This document shows positions 38,224 through 46,609 of a stretch of 64,000 nt of DNA, in pieces. Under the pieces are notes generated by a model. The model was not told the DNA's origin. It saw only the letters and a program-made list of their open reading frames with translations, and searched no databases. The DNA is from Granulosicoccus antarcticus IMCC3135 (GTDB lineage: Bacteria; Pseudomonadota; Gammaproteobacteria; Granulosicoccales; Granulosicoccaceae). The translations under genes were made by a program, and so were the position numbers. Location of the stretch: the NCBI RefSeq assembly GCF_002215215.1, contig NZ_CP018632.1, forward strand, positions 4,088,501 through 4,152,500, in the 5' to 3' direction. Each line of letters begins with the position of its first letter. Within the stretch, counting starts at the first letter, position 1.

Positions 38224-39648
38224 TCAGTAATTCAGAACAACCAGTCTTGTCTGGGTGTAGTCCAGCATGCCGTGCTTGCCATCATCGCCACCCAGCCCCG
38301 AGCGCTTCCAACCGGCGTGATAGCCCTGATACGGATCGGCCGGTGTGCGATTGACATACACCTCACCGGCTTCGATATTGTTGGCAAGCTTCATCGCCGT
38401 ACGGTAGTTCTCGGTATAGACAACCGAGGCCAGTCCGAACTGATGGTCGTTGGCCAGCTGCAAAGCCTGGTCAGCATCACTGTACTTGAGCACCGGCAGT
38501 ACGGGGCCAAATATCTCCTCCTGCACGATCTCCATTTCCTGGCGGCAGTTGGTCAGCATTGTCGGTGGGTAGAAATGCCCTGGCCCTTCTGGAATGAAGC
38601 CGCCCATCTCAAGCTTTGCGCCATCATCAATCGCGCGCTCAACCATCTGATGAATATTCAGGCGCGAGCTTTCATTGATCAGTGGCCCCATATCACCGGG
38701 CTCTACACTGCGATCGCCATACTGGCGTGCCGACATATGCGTGCGCAGTAGCTCGACAAAGCGCTCATAGACCGCTTCATGCACATAGACGCGTTCAATG
38801 GCGGTACACAGCTGTCCGCAGTTAGTCGTCTTGGAGGCCACAATCTCCCGTGCCGCCTTTTCCAGATCCGCATCGGCCTCAACGATAGCCGGGCTCTTGC
38901 CACCCAGTTCCAGTGAAGACTTGCAGATATTGACCTGGGAATACTCCAGCACCTTGCGGCCCGCACCCACACTACCGGTCAGCGTGATCATGCCTACGGC
39001 AGGGTGCGTACAGACCTGTTCGGCAATAGCGTGATCCATGGTCAGAATATTGATCACACCAGCAGGAATGCCTGCCTCAAGCACCGCCTGTGCGATCTCG
39101 AAGGCTGAGCCTGGTGTGTTGTTACTGGGTCGAACAACAACCGTATTACCGGTAATCAGTGCTGGGGCGATCTTTCGCAACAGAGTATAGACGGGATAGT
39201 TGAAGGGAATCAGACAGGCAATGACACCGATCGGCTCTCGCTGTAACAGCAGGGTCTCATCAGGGGTATCACTGGGAACAATCTCCCCTTCAATCCGACG
39301 TGCCCACTCGGCATGATAACGGGTGATATCCCCGGCATATACAGCCTCATTGCAAGCATCCTCCAGGCTCTTGCCAGACTCATCAGCCAGCGCCTGCCCG
39401 ATCAGCTGCTTGCGTGCCACCAGAGCATCGGCCAGACGGTGCATATAGCCTGCGCGTTCCACACTTGTCAGCTTGCGCCAGTGCTTTTGTGCCGCAGCCG
39501 CAAACTGGACAGCCTCGATAGCCTCCTCGGCGGTTGCCAGCTGTACCTGACCAACCAGCTCTTCGGTGGCAGGATTATAGACAGGCAGCGTTTGCGCCTG
39601 ACTGGACACTACAAATTCGTTATTGACAAAGTTCTGGTCAATGCGCAT
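38224..39648 (-). CDS. Aldehyde dehydrogenase (lactaldehyde/glycolaldehyde dehydrogenase-like)
   Basis: 474 residues from the ATG at 39648, which has GGAG six bases upstream; the in-frame GTG at 39660 is less likely. NAD(P)-binding and catalytic motifs are intact: PFNYPVYTLLRKIAPALI, TLTGSVGAGRKV, LELGGKSP (Glu) and NCGQLCTA (Cys). Length and sequence are close to AldA. It is the promoter-proximal gene of the catabolic operon and its upstream region carries a palindrome that the divergent IclR regulator probably binds. Likely oxidises a hydroxyaldehyde or sugar aldehyde to the acid. Confidence 0.88.
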   Translation of the reverse strand: MRIDQNFVNNEFVVSSQAQTLPVYNPATEELVGQVQLATAEEAIEAVQFAAAAQKHWRKLTSVERAGYMHRLADALVARKQLIGQALADESGKSLEDACNEAVYAGDITRYHAEWARRIEGEIVPSDTPDETLLLQREPIGVIACLIPFNYPVYTLLRKIAPALITGNTVVVRPSNNTPGSAFEIAQAVLEAGIPAGVINILTMDHAIAEQVCTHPAVGMITLTGSVGAGRKVLEYSQVNICKSSLELGGKSPAIVEADADLEKAAREIVASKTTNCGQLCTAIERVYVHEAVYERFVELLRTHMSARQYGDRSVEPGDMGPLINESSRLNIHQMVERAIDDGAKLEMGGFIPEGPGHFYPPTMLTNCRQEMEIVQEEIFGPVLPVLKYSDADQALQLANDHQFGLASVVYTENYRTAMKLANNIEAGEVYVNRTPADPYQGYHAGWKRSGLGGDDGKHGMLDYTQTRLVVLNY

Positions 39649-39708
39649 GACGGGCTCCACAGGATCGATGGCGGCATCCTAAGAGCTGGAAAAACGGGAG
39701 TCAATAGA

Positions 39709-39746
39709 ATTTTCACATATAAAATAAGATTTTCATATATGAAAAT
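39709..39746. promoter_or_regulatory. Candidate IclR operator: two copies of an ATTTTCATATATGAAAAT-type palindrome
   Basis: 39729-39746 is a perfect 18-bp palindrome (ATTTTCATATATGAAAAT). Directly beside it, 39709-39725 is an imperfect copy (ATTTTCACATATAAAAT). Both lie 60-100 bases upstream of the aldehyde dehydrogenase start and about 190 bases from the divergent iclR-like gene, the expected position for repression of the operon or of both genes. Confidence 0.6.
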
Positions 39747-39934
39747 ATTTTGATGAATGATAAGCTGGGATAAATGATTTCAGTCGTGATAGGGCCCATA
39801 CAAGGACAAACTGTACAGGCTGTTCTCAGCAGATACGGATCAAAAATGGTGCTCTCTCAAACGTTACAGCCATCATCGTCGTCAGCTCACAACCGGGTGT
39901 CACCAAGACAGGGGCTTTTGCATTTTTTCCGCTT

Positions 39935-40711
39935 ATGAAAAACAGCTCTATGCAACCCTCAATAAAGTCCAAAGCCCCTGCCGTAGACAGCACGGTGATG
40001 ATTCTGGATCTACTGGCAGCCACTTCCTACCCGATGACCTTGTCCGAGATCTGCGAACAGACAGGCATTGCCGTGGCAAGCGGTCATCGTCTCGTCAAGA
40101 CGCTTCTGGATCATCAGCTTGTGGCTCTGGATCCGAGTCGAAAAAGAGCCTATTGCATTGGCTCACGCATTTTTCAGATAGCCTCCACCATCTACAACAA
40201 GCAGAGTCTGATCCCCTACTTTCATCCCATTGCCGAGATTCTGAAAAACGAGATCCACAAACCGATCTTTCTGTGTGTCCCTATCGGCAACAGGGTTGTG
40301 GTGGTCTCCAAGGTCGAGCATTCAGCCAGCAGCGCTTTCAATATTCACATTGGCCTGACCATGCCCCTGCATCAATCGGCATCCGGCAAGGCCATACTCT
40401 CCATGCGCTCCGAGTCATTCCAGCAGGATTATTTCAAGAACGAACAGAGCAGCCACCCCGATAGCAAGCCACTGCTGGAACGCAGCCAGGAGGACATCGT
40501 TCGCGCCAAGCGCCTGGGGTATGCAGTCACACAAGGGGAGATCGATAGCCATGTCAGCTGTATCGCCGCCCCCATACTGAACTTGCGTAACGAGCCTGTG
40601 GCCGCCATCAGTGCCGCCATCAATGGCGAGCTTCTCAACCGGCAATCGGCCCGGGATTATTCCAAATACCTGGTGCAATCAGTGCGTCAGCTTTCGTCCA
40701 GGATTGTTTGA
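39935..40711 (+). CDS. IclR-family transcriptional regulator
   Basis: 258 residues. N-terminal winged helix-turn-helix (PMTLSEICEQTGIAVASGHR), then the IclR effector domain (HKPIFLCVPIGNRVVVVSKV, LHQSASGKAILS, YAVTQGEIDSHVSCIAAPI). It faces away from the aldehyde dehydrogenase/enolase/GMC/DMGDH operon and probably controls it in response to a pathway acid. A second ATG at 39950 could also serve. A 10-bp hairpin at 40732-40754 lies downstream but overlaps a DUF1016 remnant. Confidence 0.9.
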   Translation: MKNSSMQPSIKSKAPAVDSTVMILDLLAATSYPMTLSEICEQTGIAVASGHRLVKTLLDHQLVALDPSRKRAYCIGSRIFQIASTIYNKQSLIPYFHPIAEILKNEIHKPIFLCVPIGNRVVVVSKVEHSASSAFNIHIGLTMPLHQSASGKAILSMRSESFQQDYFKNEQSSHPDSKPLLERSQEDIVRAKRLGYAVTQGEIDSHVSCIAAPILNLRNEPVAAISAAINGELLNRQSARDYSKYLVQSVRQLSSRIV

Positions 40712-40728
40712 AGCAGACTGAGTGCTGG

Positions 40729-40886
40729 CTATTGTGCAAGCACCGCTTGCACAAATTCGTTGTCATGCCAAGCCTCTGCGAAGGCCCTCATGTACTTGTG
40801 ATTACGCGGTGAAAAACCTTTCATGTCCCGAAATACTGCCCGTAAATCCTGCGCTAAGCGCTCGATCACCTTCGAGCCCCATCCTT
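40729..40886 (-). pseudogene. Remnant of a DUF1016/YhcG-type nuclease-family gene
   Basis: On the minus strand one frame reads QADQGWGSKVIERLAQDL, then FRDMKGFSPRNHKYMRAFAE and AWHDNEFVQAVLAQ before a TAG. From memory this is the N-terminal DUF1016 core (WGAKVI-RL--DLR--FP-MKGFSPRN--YMR-FA-AWP), a family of PDDEXK-related proteins. Both ends are missing: it starts at the 3' end of the Rap1a-like gene, overlapping it in another frame, and stops just where LPWGHN would follow. A broken scar of an accessory gene. Confidence 0.6.
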
Positions 40887-41221
40887 GATCTGCTTGAAGT
40901 ACTTGTTAGCCATGCCGTCCTTGTGTCCCAGCTCAATCTCGATAGCCAGCGACTTCTCGACGACCTTTGTTAGCTGTCCGACCGTTACCATGTCGGGCAA
41001 GCAAAGATCATCGTCATAGGCATCGGTTTGTGTGATCGTATCGACCACGCCGATAACATAGCCACTACATCTAGCATTTTCACTGTAATAGCTCGAAGAT
41101 GTCTTGCCAGTTCCGCAGAACTTGGTCATATCGTTGCCAGTGTAGAAGGTCGCATAGCTCGTAGTGGTAGTCAGAGCGAGAGTGAGAGTGAGAGCACCAA
41201 GAGATTGGGTTAGGTGTTCAT
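40866..41221 (-). CDS. Rap1a/Tai-like small secreted protein, start disrupted by a 1-base shift
   Basis: About 118 residues if repaired. The core (FYTGNDMTKFCG, CSGYVIGVVDTI, LCLPDMVTVGQLTKVVEKSL) matches the Rap1a/Tai family of periplasmic proteins, some of which are immunity proteins for T6SS amidase effectors. The natural ATG at 41221, preceded by AAGGAGG, runs into a stop at codon 4 (M-N-T-stop). Adding one A gives M-K-H-L-T-Q-S-L-G-A-L-T-L..., a good signal peptide leading into TSYA-TFYTGND. The C terminus diverges from the family. As it stands only the methionine at 41129 starts an intact frame. No effector gene adjoins. Confidence 0.6.
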
Positions 41222-41230
41222 GATGCCTCC

Positions 41231-41602
41231 TTACTGGGTTTCGAACTGCACAGTCTTCTGTGCCTCTTTTAGTTCCCGCGACTGCCTGACTTGTTCATTC
41301 AAGCGCCTGATCTGTAGCCTCTGTTCTTCTAGCTGCTCGTCCAAGCGGCCTATCTCTATCTTCATGCTGTTCGTAATTTCTAGTTCCTTGCGGTCTGCCT
41401 GGGTCATCGGACCAGACTCAACGTCACTTGCTAATACGGTTACGCATTCTACATACCTCCTAACCTTCACCGCTTTGTAGTATGGATACTCTCTCTCCAC
41501 CTGTAACAACGCTTGAATATCAGTTTCCGCCATTGTCTTGATGTCGCCCATAGACTCGCAAGGCTTTCTTCTGCGCACAACTTCTATGTAATAGACTCTC
41601 AT
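41231..41602 (-). CDS. Small hypothetical protein with C-terminal coiled coil
   Basis: 123 residues, no family recognised. The last ~50 residues (MKIEIGRLDEQLEEQRLQIR and following) form a probable coiled coil. No signal peptide or membrane segment. Its stop lies 9 bases from the start of the Rap1a-like gene, whose ribosome site overlaps it, so the two are likely co-transcribed. Could be an accessory gene brought in with its neighbour. Confidence 0.5.
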   Translation of the reverse strand: MRVYYIEVVRRRKPCESMGDIKTMAETDIQALLQVEREYPYYKAVKVRRYVECVTVLASDVESGPMTQADRKELEITNSMKIEIGRLDEQLEEQRLQIRRLNEQVRQSRELKEAQKTVQFETQ

Positions 41603-41693
41603 TTTTTGATGATTGCTCTGATTTGCTTGGTAACTATCGAGGACACGTTAGTTCTCCTTTTTGTTCGCTTAAGTGATGGATCATCGCATGATG

Positions 41694-42011
41694 CTATAAG
41701 AGCTCGCAAAGCACGTCAGGACACTTCTCCTCATTGTTTTCGCCATTCGTGAGTTCCAACTCTCCGAATCCATTTCTTTTGTAGAATCGTCGCGCTCCGT
41801 GATTGTCTTGGAACGTCCATAGGCGTACTGGCCGGCCGAGTCCTCCCAGAGCATCTCTCAACAACGACGTGCCTATTCCCTTGCCAACGAGATCAGGGGC
41901 GACATACAAGTGATCGATCCAGTCAAGGCCCTCGTCGTGTGAGGTCGCGACCATGCCGACGACGGCACTGTCTAGTGTGGCGACGCGCACCTTACCCCCG
42001 GGCATTAGCAC
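41694..42011 (-). pseudogene. GNAT acetyltransferase lacking its N terminus
   Basis: The frame holds the GNAT core: VVGMVATS, WIDHLYVAPDLVGKGIGTSL (acetyl-CoA binding Q/R-x-x-G-x-G/A type loop), and ARRFYKRNGFGE. Upstream the same frame stays open to about 42120 and continues the family (RERHVAFAPLAHANDGVRRW) but no ATG or ribosome site is found, and the first ~20 residues of the fold are missing. So it is probably a 5'-truncated gene. If translated from the GTG at 42011 it would make 105 residues. Confidence 0.6.
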
Positions 42012-42295
42012 ATCCCGAATCCAACGTCGAACGCCATCGTTAGCGTGCGCAAGCGGTGCGAAGGCGACGTGCCGCTCGCGCGAGCCGATGTTTGTGCGCA
42101 GCCCTGGCCATGTTTCAGTTCAAATGGCCCTCCCTGCTGCAGTTCGATGAAGCTGGCCACGACGACGAGACTATCCGCGGTAACTGCGTCGACTCTATGG
42201 GCTAGACGATGTCGCTTCGGAGAGCTACCGGAGTGCTTCAAACAACGTTACGGCAGTATCGAAGTGGGCAATCGGGGCGGGATCATCACCTGACA

Positions 42296-43921
42296 CTACT
42301 GTCGATGAGCGTCCACATACTCCCATACCCGGGAGATCACCACCGAGCCTTCGCCCACTGCCGAAGCCACCCGCTTGATTGAACCGGAGCGCACATCTCC
42401 AACAGCGAAAATGCCATCGTGCGAAGTTTCATAGGAGGAGGCCCGGCGCACATCAGAACCCGTCATCACGAAACCGCGCTCATCAAGTTCCACGCAACCG
42501 TTCAACCAACGGGTATTGGGTGCAGCCCCCACCATGACAAAGACACCCCGGGTCTCTATTCGCCTGGTCTGGCCACTGGTGCGATCAAGGACATCGATCG
42601 CCTCCAGATGCTCATCGCCATAAACAGCACTCATCTGCGCGCCGAAATGGATTTTTATGCGAGGGTCACTTGACAGCCGATGAGAAAGATAATCGGACAT
42701 GGATGCCGCTAGCGACTCTCCACGTACCAGCAGATGAACGCAGTTGACCGTGCGCGACAGGAACATGGCAGCCTGGCCTGCAGAATTGCCCCCACCGATA
42801 ATCACCGCATCCGTGTTGCTACACCAGCGTGACTCGACCGAAGTTGCCGCATAGTAGATACCCAGGCCTTCAAAACGTTCCAGATCCGGTATTGGCAATC
42901 GGCGGTACTGCACACCAGTTGCCACCACCACGGCATGAGCACGCACCACTTGCTCATCCTCGAGCGTGATCTGAAAGACACCATCCTTGCCCTGCTTCAG
43001 AGAGGTAACTTGTGAAGGCACAGTGAAACGGGTACCAAATTTCATGGCCTGCAGCTCACCTCGCCAGATCAGATCACCTCCCGAAATACCGGTGGGAAAG
43101 CCCAGGTAATTTTCAATGCGACTGGAGGTGCCTGCCTGACCACCAATAGCCATGCCCTCGACAACCAATGCAGACAAGCCTTCGGCCCCTGCATAGACGC
43201 CAGCGGCCACCCCTGAGGGTCCGCCGCCAACGATGACGACATCCATCAATTCGCAATGGCCAAACTCGATGCTAAGACCGATCTGCCTTGCAATCTTGCG
43301 CGGAGTCGGCTCCTCGATCACCTCATTCTTACCAAGGATGACGGCTGGCCTCCCAAGCTCGATGCCACACCGGGTGGCGATCTGTGCCGCTTCGGGCTCA
43401 CCGATTGACAGCGAGCGAACCGGAATCCGGTTACGATCGGCAAAAGCTGCAATCTGGCGAATATTGCGATCGATCTCAGCACCCAGCAGCGTCAATCCAA
43501 TATCGTTAGCCTCCAGGAACCGCCGCCGGCGTGCAGCGAATACGGTGACAATCCGATCACTGAGCTCGGGTATACGGCTCATCAGTCGCAGCATGTCGGG
43601 CCGCGGCACCCCGATCAGCTGGCTGCGACATACAGCGCGTGCACTGACCATTTGTCTGCCGCCCGAGAGAAACGAAATATCACCGATGTACTGTCCCTCT
43701 CGCAGTGTTGAGTCGCCATAGCGAGCATCGGTTGCAGGATCAACAATTTCGATTTCTCCCTGCTCGACGTACCAGAACGTATCGATCGGATCGCCCAGGG
43801 ATATAGGGCACTCGCCCGCTTCAAAGACCTGGCACCGACCCACTTTTCGCATCGCCTCGATATGCTCGTCGGCAAGCGGTGTACGGATCATTGTTTTCAG
43901 ATCTTCGGCCAGTGATTCCAT
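42296..43921 (-). CDS. Cyclic-nucleotide-binding domain fused to thioredoxin-reductase-like flavoprotein
   Basis: 541 residues. Residues about 10-130 are a CRP-type cNMP-binding domain (FEAGECPISLGDPIDTFWYV, GQYIGDISFLSGG). Residues about 225-535 are a thioredoxin-reductase-fold domain (DVVIVGGGPSGVAAGVYAGAEG, AVIIGGGNSAGQAAMFLSR, GIFAVGDVRSGSIKRVA). The redox CxxC that normally follows the GVSYCATCD strand is absent here (GIYYAATSVESRW), so it is not a thioredoxin reductase; an NADPH oxidoreductase with another electron acceptor is more likely. Known in other bacteria as a fused architecture; role undefined. Confidence 0.85.
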   Translation of the reverse strand: MESLAEDLKTMIRTPLADEHIEAMRKVGRCQVFEAGECPISLGDPIDTFWYVEQGEIEIVDPATDARYGDSTLREGQYIGDISFLSGGRQMVSARAVCRSQLIGVPRPDMLRLMSRIPELSDRIVTVFAARRRRFLEANDIGLTLLGAEIDRNIRQIAAFADRNRIPVRSLSIGEPEAAQIATRCGIELGRPAVILGKNEVIEEPTPRKIARQIGLSIEFGHCELMDVVIVGGGPSGVAAGVYAGAEGLSALVVEGMAIGGQAGTSSRIENYLGFPTGISGGDLIWRGELQAMKFGTRFTVPSQVTSLKQGKDGVFQITLEDEQVVRAHAVVVATGVQYRRLPIPDLERFEGLGIYYAATSVESRWCSNTDAVIIGGGNSAGQAAMFLSRTVNCVHLLVRGESLAASMSDYLSHRLSSDPRIKIHFGAQMSAVYGDEHLEAIDVLDRTSGQTRRIETRGVFVMVGAAPNTRWLNGCVELDERGFVMTGSDVRRASSYETSHDGIFAVGDVRSGSIKRVASAVGEGSVVISRVWEYVDAHRQ

Positions 43922-44020
43922 GAGTCCTTTGGGTCTATCAATACAATATCGGGAAGGCCTCAGACTCGCACAGTCACTGCGTATTGTCCAACTGACAACC
44001 AGGGTGCGGAAGTTTGCTGA

Positions 44021-44347
44021 TTAGGCCGCTCTGGGTCCCCAGAGAATGATAGCGGCACCCAGCAGACACAGAGTGGCGCCGGCAAGATCCCAACGGTCGG
44101 CCCGCACGCCCTCAACCGCCCATAGCCACAGCAGAGAGGTAGCTATATAGACACCCCCATAGGCAGCATAGGCTCGTCCGGCAAAATCAGCCTCAACACG
44201 GGTGAGCAGATAGGCGAACACGGCAAGCGCCAACAAGCCAGGGATAAGCCAGAAAACCGATTTTCCGAGCCGCAACCAGGCCCAGAAGGAGAAGCAACCA
44301 GCGATTTCGGCAAGAGCCGCACCCAAATATAGAAATAGAGTCGTCAC
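44021..44347 (-). CDS. YnfA-family small membrane protein
   Basis: 108 residues with four membrane helices and the family blocks [40 protein letters not shown] and [12 protein letters not shown]. This is the UPF0060/YnfA family, related to small multidrug transporters; some members affect drug efflux. Free-standing, minus strand, next to metal/redox genes. Confidence 0.9.
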   Translation of the reverse strand: MTTLFLYLGAALAEIAGCFSFWAWLRLGKSVFWLIPGLLALAVFAYLLTRVEADFAGRAYAAYGGVYIATSLLWLWAVEGVRADRWDLAGATLCLLGAAIILWGPRAA

Positions 44348-44406
44348 GGAGTTGACCTGGTTGTTGATCAGAGGATCGGCGATCGGTCATGATACAAGAC
44401 AGGCTA

Positions 44407-45150
44407 TCACCTGATAAGCATCCAGACGGCCATGACCATCATCATGATATTTTCAGTCAGCGAAATAAAACCAAGTGGCACATTGCTGTCACCACCGACA
44501 CAGGCGCATTTAAGCTCTCGCTTGTCGATATAAACAGCCTTGACTACCGACACTGCTCCCACGGTACCAATAAACAGCGCCACGGGTATGGCGAGCCAGA
44601 GCAGCGCACCTGCGATCATCAAAATACCGGCCAGAGCTTCTCCGAAAGGATAGACATAGGCATACCGGACGACACGCTTGGCCAGCAAGTCGTAACCGAG
44701 AAACATATTCGAAAAACTCTCAAGATTCTGCAGCTTCTGAATCGCCAGAATACACATGCTGATCGCAATGAAGAATTCAAAGCTGCGCATGGTCATAATC
44801 GACCCTGAAAGAGCCCAGTTTGTTGCCAGCGCCATCAAAAAGGCCACGCTAAAGATGGCGATAACAGGCTTGTAGCTGGTGCTCTCGGTGTCCTGTACAG
44901 GCATATCCAGATGTCGGCGCAATGCCTCGTAGCCACCAATCCGCGTATTGTTGATAAATATTTGCGGTGTCGTCTTGACCTGTTGTTCTTCCTTGAAACT
45001 GTCAGCCTCTGATCGAGAAGTCAGGCGTTGGTCATCAACCTGGTACCCCTTGCGTTCAAGAAGGTCTTTCGCCTTCAGTCCGAACGGACATACATGCTCG
45101 TCCGTCACCATCCGGAAAAGAGTGGCTTTCTGTTTAACTACTGTTGACAT
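44407..45150 (-). CDS. Glutaredoxin-MauE/DoxX fusion membrane protein
   Basis: 247 residues. The first ~85 are a glutaredoxin domain with a monothiol-like motif CPFG (Cys22) and the TTPQIFINN (cis-Pro) and GGYEALRRH motifs. The last ~150 carry four membrane helices of the MauE/DoxX type, with a Cys pair in LKCACVGGDSNVPLG. The fusion suggests transfer of thiol electrons across the inner membrane, possibly for metal or disulfide handling in the periplasm. ATG at 45150 is set by GAGGAG seven bases upstream. Confidence 0.85.
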   Translation of the reverse strand: MSTVVKQKATLFRMVTDEHVCPFGLKAKDLLERKGYQVDDQRLTSRSEADSFKEEQQVKTTPQIFINNTRIGGYEALRRHLDMPVQDTESTSYKPVIAIFSVAFLMALATNWALSGSIMTMRSFEFFIAISMCILAIQKLQNLESFSNMFLGYDLLAKRVVRYAYVYPFGEALAGILMIAGALLWLAIPVALFIGTVGAVSVVKAVYIDKRELKCACVGGDSNVPLGFISLTENIMMMVMAVWMLIR

Positions 45151-45309
45151 GGATTTACTCCTCAATTGAGCATTTCGCTTCACAGCGTGAAGTATTCGAA
45201 AATACCTATTCCTCGTGCAGATCTACAACACAGCAGGCATGCCTGAAACAGCCTGCGTTCTATTGTTGTAATCTGATTGCCAGTGGGTCGTATCTTCTGG
45301 CCCGCCTGG

Positions 45310-45618
45310 CTACTTCATTCCAATACTGTTGACCACTTTAGTTGCATTCTCTACCCGATTTGCCAGCTCCTCAAGCTCGCCATTTTCGAAAGGACCTTTC
45401 ACGAATCCCTGAAGTGTAATGACGCCCTCATCACTCATAGTGACGTTGACACGAGGGTAGCTGATTAACCTGTCCTGAAAATCCTGCCAGCTGATATGCG
45501 AATCCATTTTCACGGCTTGCTCAATCGGCGCCGGCTCTTCGATCAACGCATCCTCTGCATTGACAACATTGAACATCAGTGACAGAAGCAGCACGGTGGA
45601 GGCGGTTATTACTTTCAT
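45310..45618 (-). CDS. Small periplasmic BON-like protein (paralog 1)
   Basis: 102 residues with a signal peptide (ending NVVNA-ED). The mature domain HISWQDFQDRLISYPRVNVTMSDEGVITLQG and LANRVENATKVVNSIG resembles a single BON domain. It is clearly paralogous to the plus-strand gene at 49514 (HISWHEFRHELGSYPGV... GVITLAGH... LATQVRGTIEVNNLIG). GAGGA eight bases upstream supports the ATG. BON proteins bind phospholipid or stabilise envelope complexes; here the role is unknown. Confidence 0.7.
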   Translation of the reverse strand: MKVITASTVLLLSLMFNVVNAEDALIEEPAPIEQAVKMDSHISWQDFQDRLISYPRVNVTMSDEGVITLQGFVKGPFENGELEELANRVENATKVVNSIGMK

Positions 45619-46140
45619 TAGTCTATATCCTCTAAAAATTTATAGATGATTGCAGATGCGGCATACCTCACCTGCTTGGAGGCGATCGCACAAAAACCTG
45701 GAAGGGTCATGGCGTCGTTGCATACATGTTAGGCCAGCAACCTGACAAACAATCGACATCAGGATGACAATTGCAATCATTACATGAGGCACAGCCGTGC
45801 TGGATGCTTGTCTCAAGCATGAAATCTAAAACGGCGCTCCAAATTGCTATTTTTACAGACAGTTAATGACACTTATTAAATTATTTAATACAAGCATGTC
45901 ATATCTGGATATCAGAAATTAATTTCCCCTGGCAATCGATTCCAGCCGGTGGAAGGTCAATCACTATCGCCTCGATCAGTAATTTTCATACTGCCTCAAG
46001 AGGACCAACTCGGTCCTCGAGCTGATGGGTAACTTCATTTTTACAAATATTTCCTACTTGAACAGGGCCTTTGGGTTTGTCTCTTACCATTAGCGCTGAG
46101 TCCACAACACAACTCTGCTCAAACAAGATGGAGATAAAAA
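45619..46140. promoter_or_regulatory. Divergent intergenic region with AT-rich palindrome
   Basis: About 520 AT-rich bases between the BON-like gene and the DUF305 gene. Holds a perfect interrupted palindrome TATTAAAT-T-ATTTAATA at 45874-45890, with ATGACA and TGTCAT flanking it at a distance (45865, 45896). These could be binding sites for the nearby CusR-like regulator but do not match a known box cleanly. Confidence 0.35.
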
Positions 46141-46587
46141 ATGTCTAAGTACGCCAGATTTTTTTTGATGATTGCAACCTCGACCCTTGTGATGTTCGGT
46201 CTGATGTATCTGAACACCTATCAAACGGATCATCTTTTTTTCAGTGAAACGCGTTTGTACATGGCCTTTTACATGGGAGCTGCGATGGCCGTCATCATGT
46301 TGCTCTTCATGCTGAAAATGTACACATCAGCAGCTAAAAACAGCGCAATTTTCGTGACTGCAATCGTCATTTTTTCAGGCTCATTATGGCTGCTGCGCAG
46401 TCAATCTACCGTAGAGGACGTGTCATGGATGAAAGCGATGATACCGCACCATTCTATCGCCATACTGACCAGCAGCCGAGCTAACATCAGCGATCCCCGA
46501 GTGAAGGATTTAGCCAACAGGATCGTCGAGGCACAGAAGAAGGAAATCGATGAGATGAAGCAACTGATAGAGGGTCTGAGCCAATAG
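46141..46587 (+). CDS. DUF305-type membrane protein
   Basis: 148 residues. Three N-terminal membrane helices (about 8-25, 38-58, 68-86), then a short DUF305 segment with the family's MIPHHSIAI motif and the helix DLANRIVEAQKKEIDEMKQLI. DUF305 proteins are common in copper-resistance loci, and the His pair may bind metal. GGAG seven bases upstream supports the ATG. Confidence 0.8.
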   Translation: MSKYARFFLMIATSTLVMFGLMYLNTYQTDHLFFSETRLYMAFYMGAAMAVIMLLFMLKMYTSAAKNSAIFVTAIVIFSGSLWLLRSQSTVEDVSWMKAMIPHHSIAILTSSRANISDPRVKDLANRIVEAQKKEIDEMKQLIEGLSQ

Positions 46588-46609
46588 TCTGCGCAGAGCC
46601 TCTGACAGT

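Noticed and set aside
40732-40754. Perfect 10-bp hairpin TTGTGCAAGC/GCTTGCACAA as iclR terminator
   Set aside because: It lies inside the coding remnant of DUF1016 and has no T run, so the symmetry may be incidental; not listed as a terminator.
42000-42060. Possible integron attC-like site near GNAT fragment (GCTAAC/GTTAGC)
   Set aside because: The bases are explained by the conserved GNAT coding sequence, and no second core site or folded attC structure is present.
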